DNA from: Geodermatophilus aquaeductus
GTDB lineage: Bacteria > Actinomycetota > Actinomycetes > Mycobacteriales > Geodermatophilaceae
Direction: 5' to 3'
Assembly (NCBI RefSeq): GCF_900182545.1
Contig: NZ_FXTJ01000016.1
Location: forward strand, 18,292 to 82,291
DNA: 64,000 bases
The position numbers and the translations under genes were made by a program. The notes under the pieces are model-generated. The model was not told the origin of the DNA. It was given only the letters and a program-made list of their open reading frames with translations, and searched no databases. Shown in pieces: positions 1 to 8,588 of this stretch (its first letter is position 1; every line of letters starts with the position of its first letter).

Positions 1-42
1 CCACGCGGGGGCCCGGGGGTCGGCAAGACCGCTCCGGACGGC

Positions 43-48
43 TAGGGT
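43..48 (+). promoter_or_regulatory. Possible -10 element of cspA
   Basis: TAGGGT fits the actinobacterial TANNNT -10 pattern and lies about 65 nt before the cspA start. This would leave a roughly 60-nt leader carrying the AGGAG ribosome site at 105-109. No clear -35 box is visible. Confidence 0.35.
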
Positions 49-115
49 TCCTCGCGTCGGGAAGGCCCTGCGCTCTGGCAGGACCCCGATGCACCATCGC
101 AGCTAGGAGCGAGCA

Positions 116-319
116 ATGCCCGAAGGAACTGTCAAGTGGTTCAACGCGGAGAAGGGGTTCGGCTTCGCCACCCCCGACGGTGGCGGACCTGACGTGTTCG
201 TCCACTACTCGGCCATCCAGACCAGCGGGTACCGCTCGCTCGACGAAGGCCAGCGGATCTCGTTCGACGTCGAGCAGGGCCAGAAGGGCCCGCAGGCGGC
301 CAACGTCACCCCGCTCTGA
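116..319 (+). CDS. cspA: CspA-family cold-shock protein
   Basis: A 67-aa single cold-shock domain protein that binds single-stranded RNA/DNA in the cytoplasm and acts as an RNA chaperone. The RNP1-like segment KGFGFA and the RNP2-like segment VFVHYSAI are both present, and the length is typical for the family. The ATG follows AGGAG by 6 nt. A very stable hairpin directly downstream marks it as a monocistronic unit. Whether it is cold-inducible or constitutive cannot be read from the sequence. Confidence 0.95.
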   Translation: MPEGTVKWFNAEKGFGFATPDGGGPDVFVHYSAIQTSGYRSLDEGQRISFDVEQGQKGPQAANVTPL

Positions 320-332
320 TCTCCTGATCAGC

Positions 333-370
333 ACAGCGCCCCCGCCCGGTCCTCCGGGCGGGGGCGCTGT
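333..370 (+). terminator. Hairpin terminator after cspA
   Basis: Perfect 17-bp inverted repeat (333-349 with 354-370) around a TCCT loop, 14 nt past the cspA stop. There is no clear T-tract, as is usual in this GC-rich genome. It could also serve the convergent gene that ends at 385. Confidence 0.85.
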
Positions 371-384
371 CGTTCGCGGGGCGG

Positions 385-849
385 TCAGTGCGCCCGGGGC
401 ACGTACCCGCCGACCAGTGCCTGCATGAGCAGCGCCCCCGCGTCCGGGCCCACCGCCCGCGCGGCGTCGGCGAAGGCCCGCCAGCGCTCGCGCTCGACGT
501 CGGTCGGCGCCCGCTCGGCCCGGGTCTGCGCCTGCTCCAGCAGCCGCTCCCACTCCCCCTGCGGGGTCGGCCACAGCCCCGCCAGCCGCCGCGCCTCGGC
601 GGAGATGCCGGTGATCCGCACGATGTCGCCGGCGTGGTTGGTCAGCGGCTCGATGTAGCCCGCCGCCGCGAGGGCCTTCGCCGCGGCGATCACCTGCTCC
701 TTGGGCAGGCCACTGCCCGGGACGACGGAGCCGAGGAGATACGGCGCGCCGCCGTGCTTGGGCTCGTCCACCAGCCGGGCGACCGCCCGCAGCACGGGCA
801 GGTCGCGGGAGAACCAGGTGTCGGCCAGGGGTGCGTCGGGCGGTGTCAC
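385..849 (-). CDS. Hypothetical protein, possible winged-helix fold
   Basis: A 154-aa cytoplasmic protein of unrecognised family. Residues about 10-70 alternate helices with a KEQVIAAAKALAAAGYIEPL segment that resembles a winged-helix DNA-binding domain. The C-terminal part is a long Arg/Glu-rich helix. The GTG start at 849 is preceded on the minus strand by GGAG; a GAGACT hexamer 7 nt upstream could alternatively be a leaderless -10. Coding upstream of this start is not supported because a terminator-like hairpin lies there. No function is assigned. Confidence 0.6.
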   Translation of the reverse strand: MTPPDAPLADTWFSRDLPVLRAVARLVDEPKHGGAPYLLGSVVPGSGLPKEQVIAAAKALAAAGYIEPLTNHAGDIVRITGISAEARRLAGLWPTPQGEWERLLEQAQTRAERAPTDVERERWRAFADAARAVGPDAGALLMQALVGGYVPRAH

Positions 850-878
850 GCCGTCCAGTCTCCCCGCCGCACGCGGCG

Positions 879-915
879 GCGCCCCGCCACCCGGGGTCAC
901 GGGGTGGCGGGGCGC
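879..915 (-). terminator. Hairpin terminator
   Basis: Perfect 14-bp GC-rich inverted repeat (879-892 with 902-915) with a 9-nt loop. It lies just downstream of the minus-strand gene remnant that stops at 933, so it most likely terminates that remnant's transcript. Confidence 0.7.
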
Positions 916-932
916 TGCCGGCCGGCGCGGGG

Positions 933-1258
933 TCAGCGGGCGCCGGTCAGGTGCGGGCGGGCGGCCAGGACGATCCCGAGGACCGTGTAACCGGCCAGCA
1001 GGTGTCCCGCCCCGGCGAACGAGGCGGTCTGCGCGTCGGCCAGGGCCGAGACCGGGAACACGACCAGCGCCCACGTCTCCGCGACCGCCGGCCAGGCACG
1101 CGCCGGCCCCCGCCACCGCCCGGCGACGGCGATCCGCACGCCGATCGCCGCCATGCCGAGCATCGACAGCGGCCAGAACAGGTCCAGCGCCAGGAAGAAG
1201 GCGTTCTCGGACAGGCCGGGGGCGGAAGAGCAGCGAGCTGGCCTTGTAGGCGAGGGCG
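933..1258 (-). pseudogene. 3' remnant of a membrane-protein gene
   Basis: The minus strand encodes about 90 residues ending at 933 with three hydrophobic segments (FFLALDLFWPLSMLGMA, a central VFPVSALA stretch and a last YTVLGIVLAA helix), so this is the C-terminal part of an integral membrane protein. Just upstream, in a different minus-strand frame at about 1222-1258, the peptide HALAYKASSLLF looks like genuine upstream coding, implying a frameshift near 1222-1232. Beyond about 1258 the DNA switches to plus-strand kinase coding, so the 5' half is missing. Rearrangement or an assembly join are both possible. Confidence 0.5.
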
Positions 1259-2700
1259 TGGTCGGCGTGCTGCTGCCGCTGGCCGTCGTCACCCACCGAC
1301 TGCGCGCCGCCGCCGGCGAGGACCGGCGACGGATGCGCTGGCTGCTGTGGGCCGGCGTCGTGGACGCCCTGGTCGTGCTGGGCGCGGTGCTCTTCCCCAG
1401 CACCACCCTGAGCCTGGACCTGAGCGTGGCGGTCGGGCTGACCGGGCTGGCCGTGACCCTCGGCCTGTTGCGGCCGCGGGCGGTGGACATCGACCGGCTG
1501 CTCGGCGGCACGCTGGTGTACGGCGGCCTCGCCGTCGGCGTGGTGCTGCTCGACCTCGCCGTCCTCGCCGCTCTCGGTGCCCTGCTCGGGACCGCCGTCG
1601 GCGAGCGCGACGCCACCCTGGTCAGCGTCCTGCTCGTCGCGGTCGTCTACGTCCCGTTGCGCGCGGCGCTGTGGCGGCTGGTCCGCCGGTGGGTGCTCGG
1701 CGAGCGCGAGGACCCCTACCGCGTCGTGTCGGGACTCGCCGAGCGGCTCGAGCGCTCCGACGGCGCCGAGGAGCAGCTCATGGCGGTCGCGGCCGGCATC
1801 GCCGAGGCGTTCCGCGTCCCCTACGTCGGCGTCGAGGTCGACTCCGCCGACGGCGGCCGGCTGGTCGCCGGGCACGGCACCCGCCCCGGCACCGTGCAGT
1901 CCCTGCCGATCGCCTACCGCGGCGAGGGAGTCGGCCGGCTGCTGCTCCCCCGCTCCGGCGTCCGCGCGCACCTGGTCACCCGCGACGAGCGGCTGCTCGC
2001 CGACGTCGTCCGGCAGGCCGCCGCGGCCGCCCGCGCCGGGTCGCTCGCCGCCCAGCTGCAGGCCAGCCGCGAGCAGCTCGTCACCGCCCGCGAGGAGGAG
2101 CGCCGCCGGCTGCGCCGCGACCTGCACGACGGCCTCGGCCCCTCGCTCGGCGCGGTGGTGCTGCGCATCGACACCGCCCGCAACCTGGCCGCGAGCCGCC
2201 CCGACGACGCCGACGCGCTGCTGCGCCAGGCCCGCGACGACGTCGCCGCCGCGCTGGCCGACGTCCGCCGGCTGGTGCACGACCTGCGCCCGCCCGCGCT
2301 CGACGACCTCGGGCTGGCCGGTGCGGTCCGCCAGCAGGCCGAGCGGCCGCTCGCGCCGGCGGTGCCGGTGACCGTCGAGGCCGAGGGGCTCGCCGACCTG
2401 CCCGCGGCCGTGGAGGTGGCGGCCTACCGGATCGCGTCGGAGGCGCTGGCCAACGCGGCGCGGCACGCGGCCGCCACGCGGGTGCGGGTGCGGCTGGCCC
2501 GCGACGCCGGCGGCGCGCTGGAGGCGACGGTGACCGACGACGGTGTGGGCATCGCGCCCGACCGGGCCGCCGGCGTGGGGCTGGTGTCGCTGCGCGAGCG
2601 GGCCGCCGAGCTCGGCGGACGGTGCACGGTCAGCTGTCCCGCCGGCGGTGGGACGCAGGTGCGGGCGGTGCTGCCCGTCGAGGGAGGAGGACCGGCGTGA
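1258..2700 (+). CDS. Sensor histidine kinase, 5'-truncated
   Basis: About 480 residues of a NarL-type (HisKA_3) membrane sensor kinase. Visible parts are a few N-terminal transmembrane helices, a GAF-like sensor segment after the GEREDPYR linker, the dimerisation/phosphoacceptor box RRDLHDGLGPSLG, the N-box EALANAARHA, the DDGVGI G1 box, and a final GLVSLRERAAELGG. The frame remains open upstream to at least 1153, but that stretch is antisense to a membrane-gene remnant. No credible start or ribosome site exists, so the N-terminal sensor has probably been lost; GTG at 1258 is the first plausible in-frame start. It overlaps the response regulator start by 4 nt. Confidence 0.75.
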   Translation: MVGVLLPLAVVTHRLRAAAGEDRRRMRWLLWAGVVDALVVLGAVLFPSTTLSLDLSVAVGLTGLAVTLGLLRPRAVDIDRLLGGTLVYGGLAVGVVLLDLAVLAALGALLGTAVGERDATLVSVLLVAVVYVPLRAALWRLVRRWVLGEREDPYRVVSGLAERLERSDGAEEQLMAVAAGIAEAFRVPYVGVEVDSADGGRLVAGHGTRPGTVQSLPIAYRGEGVGRLLLPRSGVRAHLVTRDERLLADVVRQAAAAARAGSLAAQLQASREQLVTAREEERRRLRRDLHDGLGPSLGAVVLRIDTARNLAASRPDDADALLRQARDDVAAALADVRRLVHDLRPPALDDLGLAGAVRQQAERPLAPAVPVTVEAEGLADLPAAVEVAAYRIASEALANAARHAAATRVRVRLARDAGGALEATVTDDGVGIAPDRAAGVGLVSLRERAAELGGRCTVSCPAGGGTQVRAVLPVEGGGPA

Positions 2701-3352
2701 CCGAGGACGAGGAGCCGCTGCGGATCGTCGTCGCCGACGACCACCCGGTGTACCGGGACGGGCTGGCGCTGCTGCTCGGCTCGGTGCCGGGCCTGGAGGT
2801 GGTCGGCACCGCGGCCGACGGCGCCGCGGCGGTCGAGGTGGTCCGCGAGCACCTGCCCGACGTCGTCGTCATGGACGTGCAGATGCCGGTGCTCGACGGC
2901 ATCGAGGCGACCCGGCGGATCGCCGCCGAGGCGCCGTCGGTGGGGGTGGTCGTGCTGACCATGAGCGAGGACGACGGCACCGTGTTCGCCGCCGTCCGCG
3001 CCGGCGCCCGCGGCTACCTGCTCAAGGGCGCCGACCAGGAGGAGGTGGTCCGGGCGATCACCACGGTGGCCTCGGGCGGGGGGTGTTCGGTGCCGCGCTG
3101 GCCCGGCGGATCGCGGAGTTCTTCACCGTGGGCCCCGCCGGCCCGGAGACGGCGTTCCCGCAGCTGACCGCCCGCGAGCGGGAGGTGCTCGACCTGGTGG
3201 CGGCCGGGCGGTCCAACGCGCAGATCGCCGCGGTGCTGTACCTGTCGCCGAAGACGGTGCGCAACGTGGTGTCCAACGTGCTGACCAAGCTGCAGGTCAC
3301 CGACCGCGCGCAGGCGATCGTGCGGGCGCGGGAGGCCGGTCTGGGCCGCTGA
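2697..3352 (+). pseudogene. NarL/LuxR-type response regulator with frameshift
   Basis: Partner of the preceding kinase. GTG at 2697 overlaps the kinase stop, with GGAGGAGG just upstream. The receiver domain (about residues 8-125) has the acidic pair in VVADDHPVYRDG and the phosphoacceptor Asp in VVVMDVQMPVLDG. The frame then breaks at a run of six G (3078-3083). The LuxR helix-turn-helix (LTAREREVLDLVAAGRSN, PKTVRNVVSNVL) continues in the +1 frame to the stop at 3352. Restoring one G gives a normal-length, continuous protein. A sequencing error or a real inactivating frameshift are both possible. Confidence 0.85.
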
Positions 3353-3392
3353 GACGGGGAATCCGGCCGCCGCCCGGCTCGTTCCCCCTGGC

Positions 3393-3812
3393 ATGACGAC
3401 GTCCGCTTCCCAGCCGAAGGTGACCAAGAGCGACGCGGAGTGGCGCGCCCAGCTGTCCCCGCAGGAGTACGCGGTGCTGCGCCAGGCCGGCACCGAGCGG
3501 CCGTGGACCGGTGAGTACGTCGACACGAAGACCGTCGGCGTCTACACCTGCCGGGCCTGCGGCGCCGAGCTGTTCCGCTCGGAGACCAAGTTCGACTCGC
3601 ACTGCGGCTGGCCGTCCTTCTACGAGCCGTCCGCGGAGGACAACGTGGTGCTCCGCGAGGACCGCAGCCTCGGCATGCTGCGCGTCGAGGTCCTCTGCGG
3701 CACCTGCCACAGCCACCTCGGCCACGTCTTCGAGGACGCCCCGCAGACCCCGACCGGCGACCGCTACTGCATCAACTCGGTGAGCATCCGGCTGCAGCCC
3801 GCCGAGGGCTGA
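3393..3812 (+). CDS. msrB: Peptide-methionine (R)-S-oxide reductase MsrB
   Basis: A 139-aa cytoplasmic enzyme that reduces methionine-R-sulfoxide in proteins with thioredoxin. It carries the structural zinc pairs C53/C56 and C102/C105, the resolving cysteine C71 in HCGWPSF and the catalytic cysteine C126 in GDRYCINS. It is full length for the family. It sits 40 nt after the response regulator and is followed by a stem-loop and a degenerate tandem paralogue. No clear Shine-Dalgarno is visible before the ATG. Confidence 0.95.
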   Translation: MTTSASQPKVTKSDAEWRAQLSPQEYAVLRQAGTERPWTGEYVDTKTVGVYTCRACGAELFRSETKFDSHCGWPSFYEPSAEDNVVLREDRSLGMLRVEVLCGTCHSHLGHVFEDAPQTPTGDRYCINSVSIRLQPAEG

Positions 3813-3833
3813 CCCGGCCCGGCTCGCCCCGGA

Positions 3834-3861
3834 CGGCCTCCCCGGTTCCCCGGGGAGGCCG
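3834..3861 (+). terminator. Stem-loop between the two MsrB genes
   Basis: A 10-bp perfect stem (3834-3843 with 3852-3861), extendable to 12 bp with a TTCC loop, lies 22 nt after the msrB stop. It probably terminates msrB and insulates the next gene, whose own -10 hexamer starts 4 nt later. Confidence 0.7.
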
Positions 3862-3864
3862 TTC

Positions 3865-3870
3865 TACGGT
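3865..3870 (+). promoter_or_regulatory. -10 element for a leaderless msrB paralogue
   Basis: TACGGT is followed by 7 nt and then GTG at 3878. This spacing places the transcription start on the start codon, and it argues for 3878 rather than the alternative GTG at 3869, which lies inside the hexamer. Confidence 0.5.
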
Positions 3871-3877
3871 GACCGCC

Positions 3878-4294
3878 GTGCAGCCCGACGAGGACGACGA
3901 GCCGGCGGTCGTCCGGACCGACGACGAGTGGCGCGCCCAGCTGTCCGCACGCGAATTCGCCGTGCTGCGGCGCGGCGGCACCGAGCGGCCGTGGTCGGGC
4001 CGCTACGTCGACACCAAGGCGGCGGGCGCCTACCTCTGCCGCGGCTGCGGCCAGGAGGTGTTCCGCGCCCGCACCAAGTTCGAGTCGGCGACGGGCTGGG
4101 CGTCGTTCTACGCGCCGAGCAGCGCCGCCCACGTGCAGCTGCGCCCGGACGCGTCCGGCCGGTTCCCGCGCATCGCGGTGCGCTGCTCGGCCTGCCACGG
4201 GCACCTCGGGCACGTCTACGGCGACGCGCCGCAGACGCCCACGGGCGACCGCTACAGCATCAACTCCGCCGCCGTCCGCTTCGTGCCGAGCTGA
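3878..4294 (+). CDS. MsrB paralogue lacking the redox cysteines
   Basis: A 138-aa MsrB-fold protein closely similar to its upstream neighbour. It keeps the zinc cysteines (C54, C57, C103, C106) and the conserved ERPW and GHVYGDAPQTPTGDRY blocks. The catalytic cysteine is Ser127 (GDRYSINS) and the resolving cysteine is Thr72 (ATGWASF). It should therefore be unable to perform thiol-based sulfoxide reduction. It may bind methionine sulfoxide, scaffold another reductase or have another chemistry; the well-kept frame argues against simple decay. The start is set by the leaderless -10 at 3865. Confidence 0.85.
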   Translation: MQPDEDDEPAVVRTDDEWRAQLSAREFAVLRRGGTERPWSGRYVDTKAAGAYLCRGCGQEVFRARTKFESATGWASFYAPSSAAHVQLRPDASGRFPRIAVRCSACHGHLGHVYGDAPQTPTGDRYSINSAAVRFVPS

Positions 4295-4309
4295 ACCTCA
4301 GGCCCTGTC

Positions 4310-5029
4310 TCAGGCGAGGTCGCGCACCAGCTCGGCGACCGGCTTGCGGACGCCGGTGTAGAACGGCACCTCCTCGCGCACGTGCCGGCGGGCGCGGCTG
4401 GCCCGCAGGTCGCGCATGAGGTCGACGATGCGGTGCAGCTCGTCGGCCTCGAAGGCGAGCATCCACTCGTAGTCGCCGAGGCCGAACGAGGCCACCGTGT
4501 TGGCCCGCACGTCGGGGTAGGGCCGGGCCTGCATGCCGTGCTCCTTGAGCATGTCCCGCCGCTCCTCGTCGGGCAGCAGGTACCACTCGTAGGACCGCAC
4601 GAACGGGTAGACGCAGACGTAGCGCCGCGGCTCCTCCTCGGCGAGGAACGCCGGGACGTGGCTGCGGTTGAACTCCGCCGGGCGGTGCAGCGCCATCTGC
4701 GACCAGACCGGGTCCAGCGAGCGGCCGAGCTGGGTGCGGCGCAGCCGGGTGTAGGCCTCCTGCAGCGCCTCGGGGGTCTCGGCGTGCCACCAGACCATCA
4801 CGTCGGCGTCGGCCCGCAGCGCCGCGACGTCGTAGGTCCCGCGGACGACGACGCCCTTGCCGGCGAGCTCCTCGAACAGGCCCGTGACCTCGTCGGCGGC
4901 CGCGGTGCGCTGGTCGTCGGCCAGCGGCCGGGCGAGCCGGAACACCGACCACATCGTGTAGCGGATGAGGGAGTTGAGCTCGTTCGCCCGCTTGCCGACG
5001 CTGCGCTGTTCGGTGTTCTGCTCGCTCAT
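4310..5029 (-). CDS. chdC: Coproheme decarboxylase ChdC (HemQ)
   Basis: A 239-aa member of the chlorite-dismutase-like family. It decarboxylates iron-coproporphyrin III to haem b with peroxide in the Gram-positive haem pathway. The diagnostic blocks [40 protein letters not shown] and [20 protein letters not shown] are present. The ATG at 5029 begins MSEQN; the upstream open frame is a shadow. It is the last gene of a haem cluster with cgoX and hemE, although a membrane protein intervenes. The ferrochelatase gene is not in this window. Confidence 0.93.
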   Translation of the reverse strand: MSEQNTEQRSVGKRANELNSLIRYTMWSVFRLARPLADDQRTAAADEVTGLFEELAGKGVVVRGTYDVAALRADADVMVWWHAETPEALQEAYTRLRRTQLGRSLDPVWSQMALHRPAEFNRSHVPAFLAEEEPRRYVCVYPFVRSYEWYLLPDEERRDMLKEHGMQARPYPDVRANTVASFGLGDYEWMLAFEADELHRIVDLMRDLRASRARRHVREEVPFYTGVRKPVAELVRDLA

Positions 5030-5078
5030 GCGCCCATTGTCCCGCGCTCTCCCGGCGGGGTGCGGTGGGATCCCGGTC

Positions 5079-6035
5079 TCAGGAGCGGACGACCGACAGC
5101 GGCACCCGCCGGGTCCGGCGGCCGGGCAGGCAGGCAGCGGCGGCCAGGGCGATCGCGACGGCGTCCTCGGCGAGCGCGGCCTGCCAGTCGGGCACCCGCG
5201 CCCCGGCCCAGCGCCGCCACGCCAGGCCGCCGAAGGACCCGCCGAGCGCGCCGAGCAGCCCCGCGGTGACCGGCGCGGCGCCGTTGGCCCCCTGCCGGGC
5301 CGCGAGCCGGCCGGCGGCGCCCGCCCCACCGAGCAGCCGGACGGGCAGCGACTCGGCACTCGTGCGCGCCGGGACCCCCGGCTGCTTGTCGGCCACCAGC
5401 TCCCCCGCGACGGCGGCCAGCGCGCCCAGCCGGGAGGCGCCGCGGGACCGGGGGTCGGCGAGCACCGGCCCGGCGACGGCCAGGGAGCTGCGGCCGCCGG
5501 TGGCCAGGCCCAGCACGGCCGAGCGCAGCACGAGCCCCGGCGCGGCGGGAGTGCGCAGGTCCCGCTGCTCCCGCGCCACCGGCACCGCCGACAGCACGCC
5601 CTGCACCGCGGCGCCGTAGGCGAGGTGCGGGACGGCGTCGGCCGCCCAGTCCGCGGCACTCCACGTGCGCGGGTCGCTGACGCCCAGCCCGGCCACCGGC
5701 AGGTCGGTGCCGGCCATCGCCGCGGCACCTGTGACGACGGCGCCCACCGGCGCGGGGAACCGGACCCCGGCCGCCCGCGCCGCGCTGGCGAGCACGCCGA
5801 TCCCCAGCCCGGTGCCGATCCCGCTGAGCGCCCCGAGCGCCGTCCGCCGGTGCTCCCGCACCGCGCCGCGACCCGGCACCCGCGTCCCGGCTGCCGCCGC
5901 CAGCGCGTCGACCACCCGCCCGGGGGTCTCGCTCGGCGCGCGGCCGCGCCACAGCACGTCGAGGTGGGTCACGGCGTTCAGCGCGGTCGTGCCGGCGGCG
6001 CCGGCCACCAGTCCGCGGGCGAGGGTCCCGATCAC
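5079..6035 (-). CDS. Integral membrane protein in the haem cluster
   Basis: A 318-aa Ala/Gly-rich protein of unrecognised family with several hydrophobic segments (around [35 protein letters not shown] and [12 protein letters not shown]). GTG at 6035 is preferred because AGGGTGAGG precedes it; a TTG at 6071 would add 12 residues. It lies between cgoX and chdC on the same strand with 57- and 49-nt gaps, so it is probably co-transcribed with haem genes, but that does not establish a role in haem transport. Confidence 0.7.
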   Translation of the reverse strand: MIGTLARGLVAGAAGTTALNAVTHLDVLWRGRAPSETPGRVVDALAAAAGTRVPGRGAVREHRRTALGALSGIGTGLGIGVLASAARAAGVRFPAPVGAVVTGAAAMAGTDLPVAGLGVSDPRTWSAADWAADAVPHLAYGAAVQGVLSAVPVAREQRDLRTPAAPGLVLRSAVLGLATGGRSSLAVAGPVLADPRSRGASRLGALAAVAGELVADKQPGVPARTSAESLPVRLLGGAGAAGRLAARQGANGAAPVTAGLLGALGGSFGGLAWRRWAGARVPDWQAALAEDAVAIALAAAACLPGRRTRRVPLSVVRS

Positions 6036-6092
6036 GGCCTCACCCTGCGGGGACACCGGCGGGTGCGGCAACCGCAGGTCAGGTCAGCGCGG

Positions 6093-7460
6093 TCAGGTCA
6101 GCGCCTCGACCGCACGCCGGGCGCCGCGGATGCAGGCCGGCACGCCGACGCCGTCGTAGGCCGCCCCGGCCACAGCCAGCCCCGGCACCGCGGCGACGGC
6201 GTCGCGGATCGCGACCACCCGCTGCGGGTGGCCGACCAGGTACTGCGGCAGGCCGCCGCCCCAGCGCACCAGGTGGGCCTCCCGCGGTTCCGGGCGCTCG
6301 AGGCCGAGGAGGTCGGCGACGTCGGCGACCACCGCGGCGGTCAGGTCGTCGTCGTCGCGCTGCAGCTGTGACTCGTCGCCGTAGCGCCCCACCGACGCGC
6401 GCACCCGCAGGAGGCCGTCGCCGGACAGGTGCGGCCACTTCGACGACGACACCGTCACGCCCTTGACCAGCCGCCCGGTCACCGGCGGGACCAGCAGCCC
6501 CGATCCGGCGTCGACCGGCTGGGCGGGGAAGGCCATCGCGACGACGGCCATCGAGGCGTACGGGATGCCGCGCAGCGGCTCGACGGCGTCCGGCGCCACC
6601 CCCGCCAGCAGCCGCGCGGACTTCCCGGCCGGCGCGGTGACGACGACGGCATCGGCCGCCAGCACCTCGGGCGCGGCCGTGGGCCCCACCGCGACCTCGA
6701 GCCGCCCGCCCGCCCGGCGGATCGCGTGCGCCGGCGTGCGCAGCCGCACCTGCGCGCCGGACGCCGCGACCAGCGCCTCCGGCAGCGAACCCAGGCCGCC
6801 GTCGACGGTCACGAACACCGGTCCGTCGACGTCGCCGCGGCTGCGCGCCCCGGCGTCCCGGGCGGCGAGCGCGGCGGCGAGCACCGAGTCGGCGCGGGCG
6901 AGCTGGGCGGCCAGCGCCGGCATGGTCGCGGCCAGCGAGAGGTCGTCGGGGCGGCCGGCGTAGACGCCGCCGAGCAGCGGCTCCACCAGCCGGTCGACCA
7001 CCTCGTCGCCGAGCCGCGCCCGCAGCAGTGCGCCCACCGAGACGTCGCCGTCGAGGCGCAGCGGCGGCAGGTCGGCCTCGGCCCGCACCCGCGCGACGCC
7101 GTCGGAGGTGAGCACGCCGGCCAGCCCGTCGGCCGACGTCGGCACGCCCTGGACCGTCCCCGGCGGCAGCGGGTGGCGGCCGTCGGGCAGCACGATCGCC
7201 GCCTGCGTCGTCCGCGGCGCCACCAGCCGGTCGCCCAGGCCGAGCTCCTCGACCAGCTCCACCGCCTCGGGCACGCGGGCCAGGACCGCCTCGGGGCCGG
7301 TGTCGTACCAGGTGCCGGCGAGGTCGACCCGGTCGATCTTGCCGCCGATCCGCCCGCCGGCCTCCACGACGACGACCTCGTCGCCCGGCCGCTCCCGGGA
7401 CCACGCGAAGGCGGCGGTCAGCCCGGCGATCCCCGCGCCGACGACGACCAGGCGGCTCAT
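6093..7460 (-). CDS. cgoX: Coproporphyrinogen III oxidase CgoX (HemY type)
   Basis: A 455-aa FAD flavoprotein that oxidises coproporphyrinogen III to coproporphyrin III. The N-terminal dinucleotide motif [13 protein letters not shown] is followed by [13 protein letters not shown], and the C-terminal FAD-binding segment contains [18 protein letters not shown]. The ATG overlaps the hemE stop by 4 nt (7457-7460), so it is translationally coupled to hemE. In actinobacteria this enzyme feeds ferrochelatase and then ChdC, encoded nearby. The older name is HemY/HemG. Confidence 0.92.
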   Translation of the reverse strand: MSRLVVVGAGIAGLTAAFAWSRERPGDEVVVVEAGGRIGGKIDRVDLAGTWYDTGPEAVLARVPEAVELVEELGLGDRLVAPRTTQAAIVLPDGRHPLPPGTVQGVPTSADGLAGVLTSDGVARVRAEADLPPLRLDGDVSVGALLRARLGDEVVDRLVEPLLGGVYAGRPDDLSLAATMPALAAQLARADSVLAAALAARDAGARSRGDVDGPVFVTVDGGLGSLPEALVAASGAQVRLRTPAHAIRRAGGRLEVAVGPTAAPEVLAADAVVVTAPAGKSARLLAGVAPDAVEPLRGIPYASMAVVAMAFPAQPVDAGSGLLVPPVTGRLVKGVTVSSSKWPHLSGDGLLRVRASVGRYGDESQLQRDDDDLTAAVVADVADLLGLERPEPREAHLVRWGGGLPQYLVGHPQRVVAIRDAVAAVPGLAVAGAAYDGVGVPACIRGARRAVEALT

Positions 7461-8512
7461 CGCGCCGACAGCTCGTGCACCAGCTCCACGACGTGCGTGA
7501 GCACACCCGGGTCGGTCTCGGGCAGCACGCCGTGCCCCAGGTTGAACACGTGCCCCCGGGCGGCGCGGCCCTGCTCGACGACGCGGCGGACCTCGCGGTC
7601 GACGGTGTCCCGGTCGGCCAGCAGGACGGCGGGGTCGAGATTGCCCTGCAGCGACCGCTGCGGCCCCACCCGCCGGGCGGCCTCGTCCAGCGGCACCCGC
7701 CAGTCGACGCCCACGACGTCGGCCCCGGCGTCGCCGATCAGCGCGAGCAGCTCGCCGGTGCCGACGCCGAAGTGCACGCGCGGCACGTCGCGGTCGCCGA
7801 GCCCGTCGAAGACCGCGCGCGAGTGCGGCAGCACCCGGGTGCCGTAGTCGACGGCCGACAGCACGCCGGCCCAGGAGTCGAACAGCTGCACCGCCGAGGC
7901 GCCGTTGTCGATCTGCACGCGCAGGAAGGTGGCCGCCGAGACCGCCAGGCGGGTCAGCAGGCGGGTCCAGGCCTCCGGCTCGGCGTACATGAAGGCCTTG
8001 GTTCGGGCGTGCTCCTTCGACGGGCCGCCCTCGATCAGGTAGGTGGCGAGGGTGAACGGCGCCCCGGCGAAGCCGATGAGCGGCGTCGGCCCGAGCTCGG
8101 CGACCAGCCGGCGCACCGCCGTCGCGAGGAAGTCCAGCCGGTCGGGCTCGAGGTCGGGCAGCGCGTCGACGTCGGCGACCGTGCGCACGGGGTCGGCGAC
8201 CACCGGGCCGACCCCCGGCTTGATCTCGATGTCGACCCCGGCCACGACCAGCGGCAGGACGATGTCGGAGAAGAGGATCGCGGCGTCCACGCCGTGGCGG
8301 CGGACCGGCTGCAGGGTGATCTCGGTGACCAGGTCGGGGTCCTGGCATGCCTCGAGCATCGCGGTCCCGGCGCGCAGCGCCCGGTACTCGGGCAGCGACC
8401 GCCCGGCCTGCCGCATGAACCACACCGGCGTCCGCGTCACCGGCAGGCCCCGCGCTGCCCGCACGAGGTCCGAGTCGGCGGGGGACGGCGGAACGGCAGG
8501 TGCGGTGCTCAC
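7457..8512 (-). CDS. hemE: Uroporphyrinogen decarboxylase
   Basis: A 351-aa cytoplasmic enzyme converting uroporphyrinogen III to coproporphyrinogen III. The substrate-binding N-terminal motif [16 protein letters not shown], the ILFSDIVLP segment and [17 protein letters not shown] are all present. The GTG start at 8512 is supported by GGGAGGAT upstream on the minus strand. It is the first gene of the haem cluster and is divergent from the DUF3000 gene, with 76 nt holding both promoters. Confidence 0.95.
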   Translation of the reverse strand: MSTAPAVPPSPADSDLVRAARGLPVTRTPVWFMRQAGRSLPEYRALRAGTAMLEACQDPDLVTEITLQPVRRHGVDAAILFSDIVLPLVVAGVDIEIKPGVGPVVADPVRTVADVDALPDLEPDRLDFLATAVRRLVAELGPTPLIGFAGAPFTLATYLIEGGPSKEHARTKAFMYAEPEAWTRLLTRLAVSAATFLRVQIDNGASAVQLFDSWAGVLSAVDYGTRVLPHSRAVFDGLGDRDVPRVHFGVGTGELLALIGDAGADVVGVDWRVPLDEAARRVGPQRSLQGNLDPAVLLADRDTVDREVRRVVEQGRAARGHVFNLGHGVLPETDPGVLTHVVELVHELSAR

Positions 8513-8552
8513 GACGGCCGATCCTCCCAGACCCCTGAGCAGCGGCGCGTCC

Positions 8553-8582
8553 GAGACAGACCGGGCCCGGGGCACCTACCCT
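8553..8582 (+). promoter_or_regulatory. Promoter of the DUF3000 gene (leaderless)
   Basis: A -35-like GAGACA (8553-8558) is separated by 18 nt from TACCCT (8577-8582). The GTG start follows after 6 nt, so transcription should begin at or next to the start codon. Confidence 0.5.
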
Positions 8583-8588
8583 GCGAGC

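Noticed and set aside
385..2466. 693-codon minus-strand open frame
   Set aside because: Only its first part (385-849) reads as protein; the rest is antisense to the histidine kinase and shows the Arg/Gly/Pro-rich composition of a shadow frame in GC-rich DNA.
3869..3871. GTG 3869 as start of the second MsrB gene
   Set aside because: It lies inside the TACGGT -10 hexamer; GTG at 3878 has exact leaderless spacing.
6069..6071. TTG start for the membrane protein of the haem cluster
   Set aside because: GTG at 6035 has a better ribosome site and begins just before the first conserved-looking hydrophobic segment.
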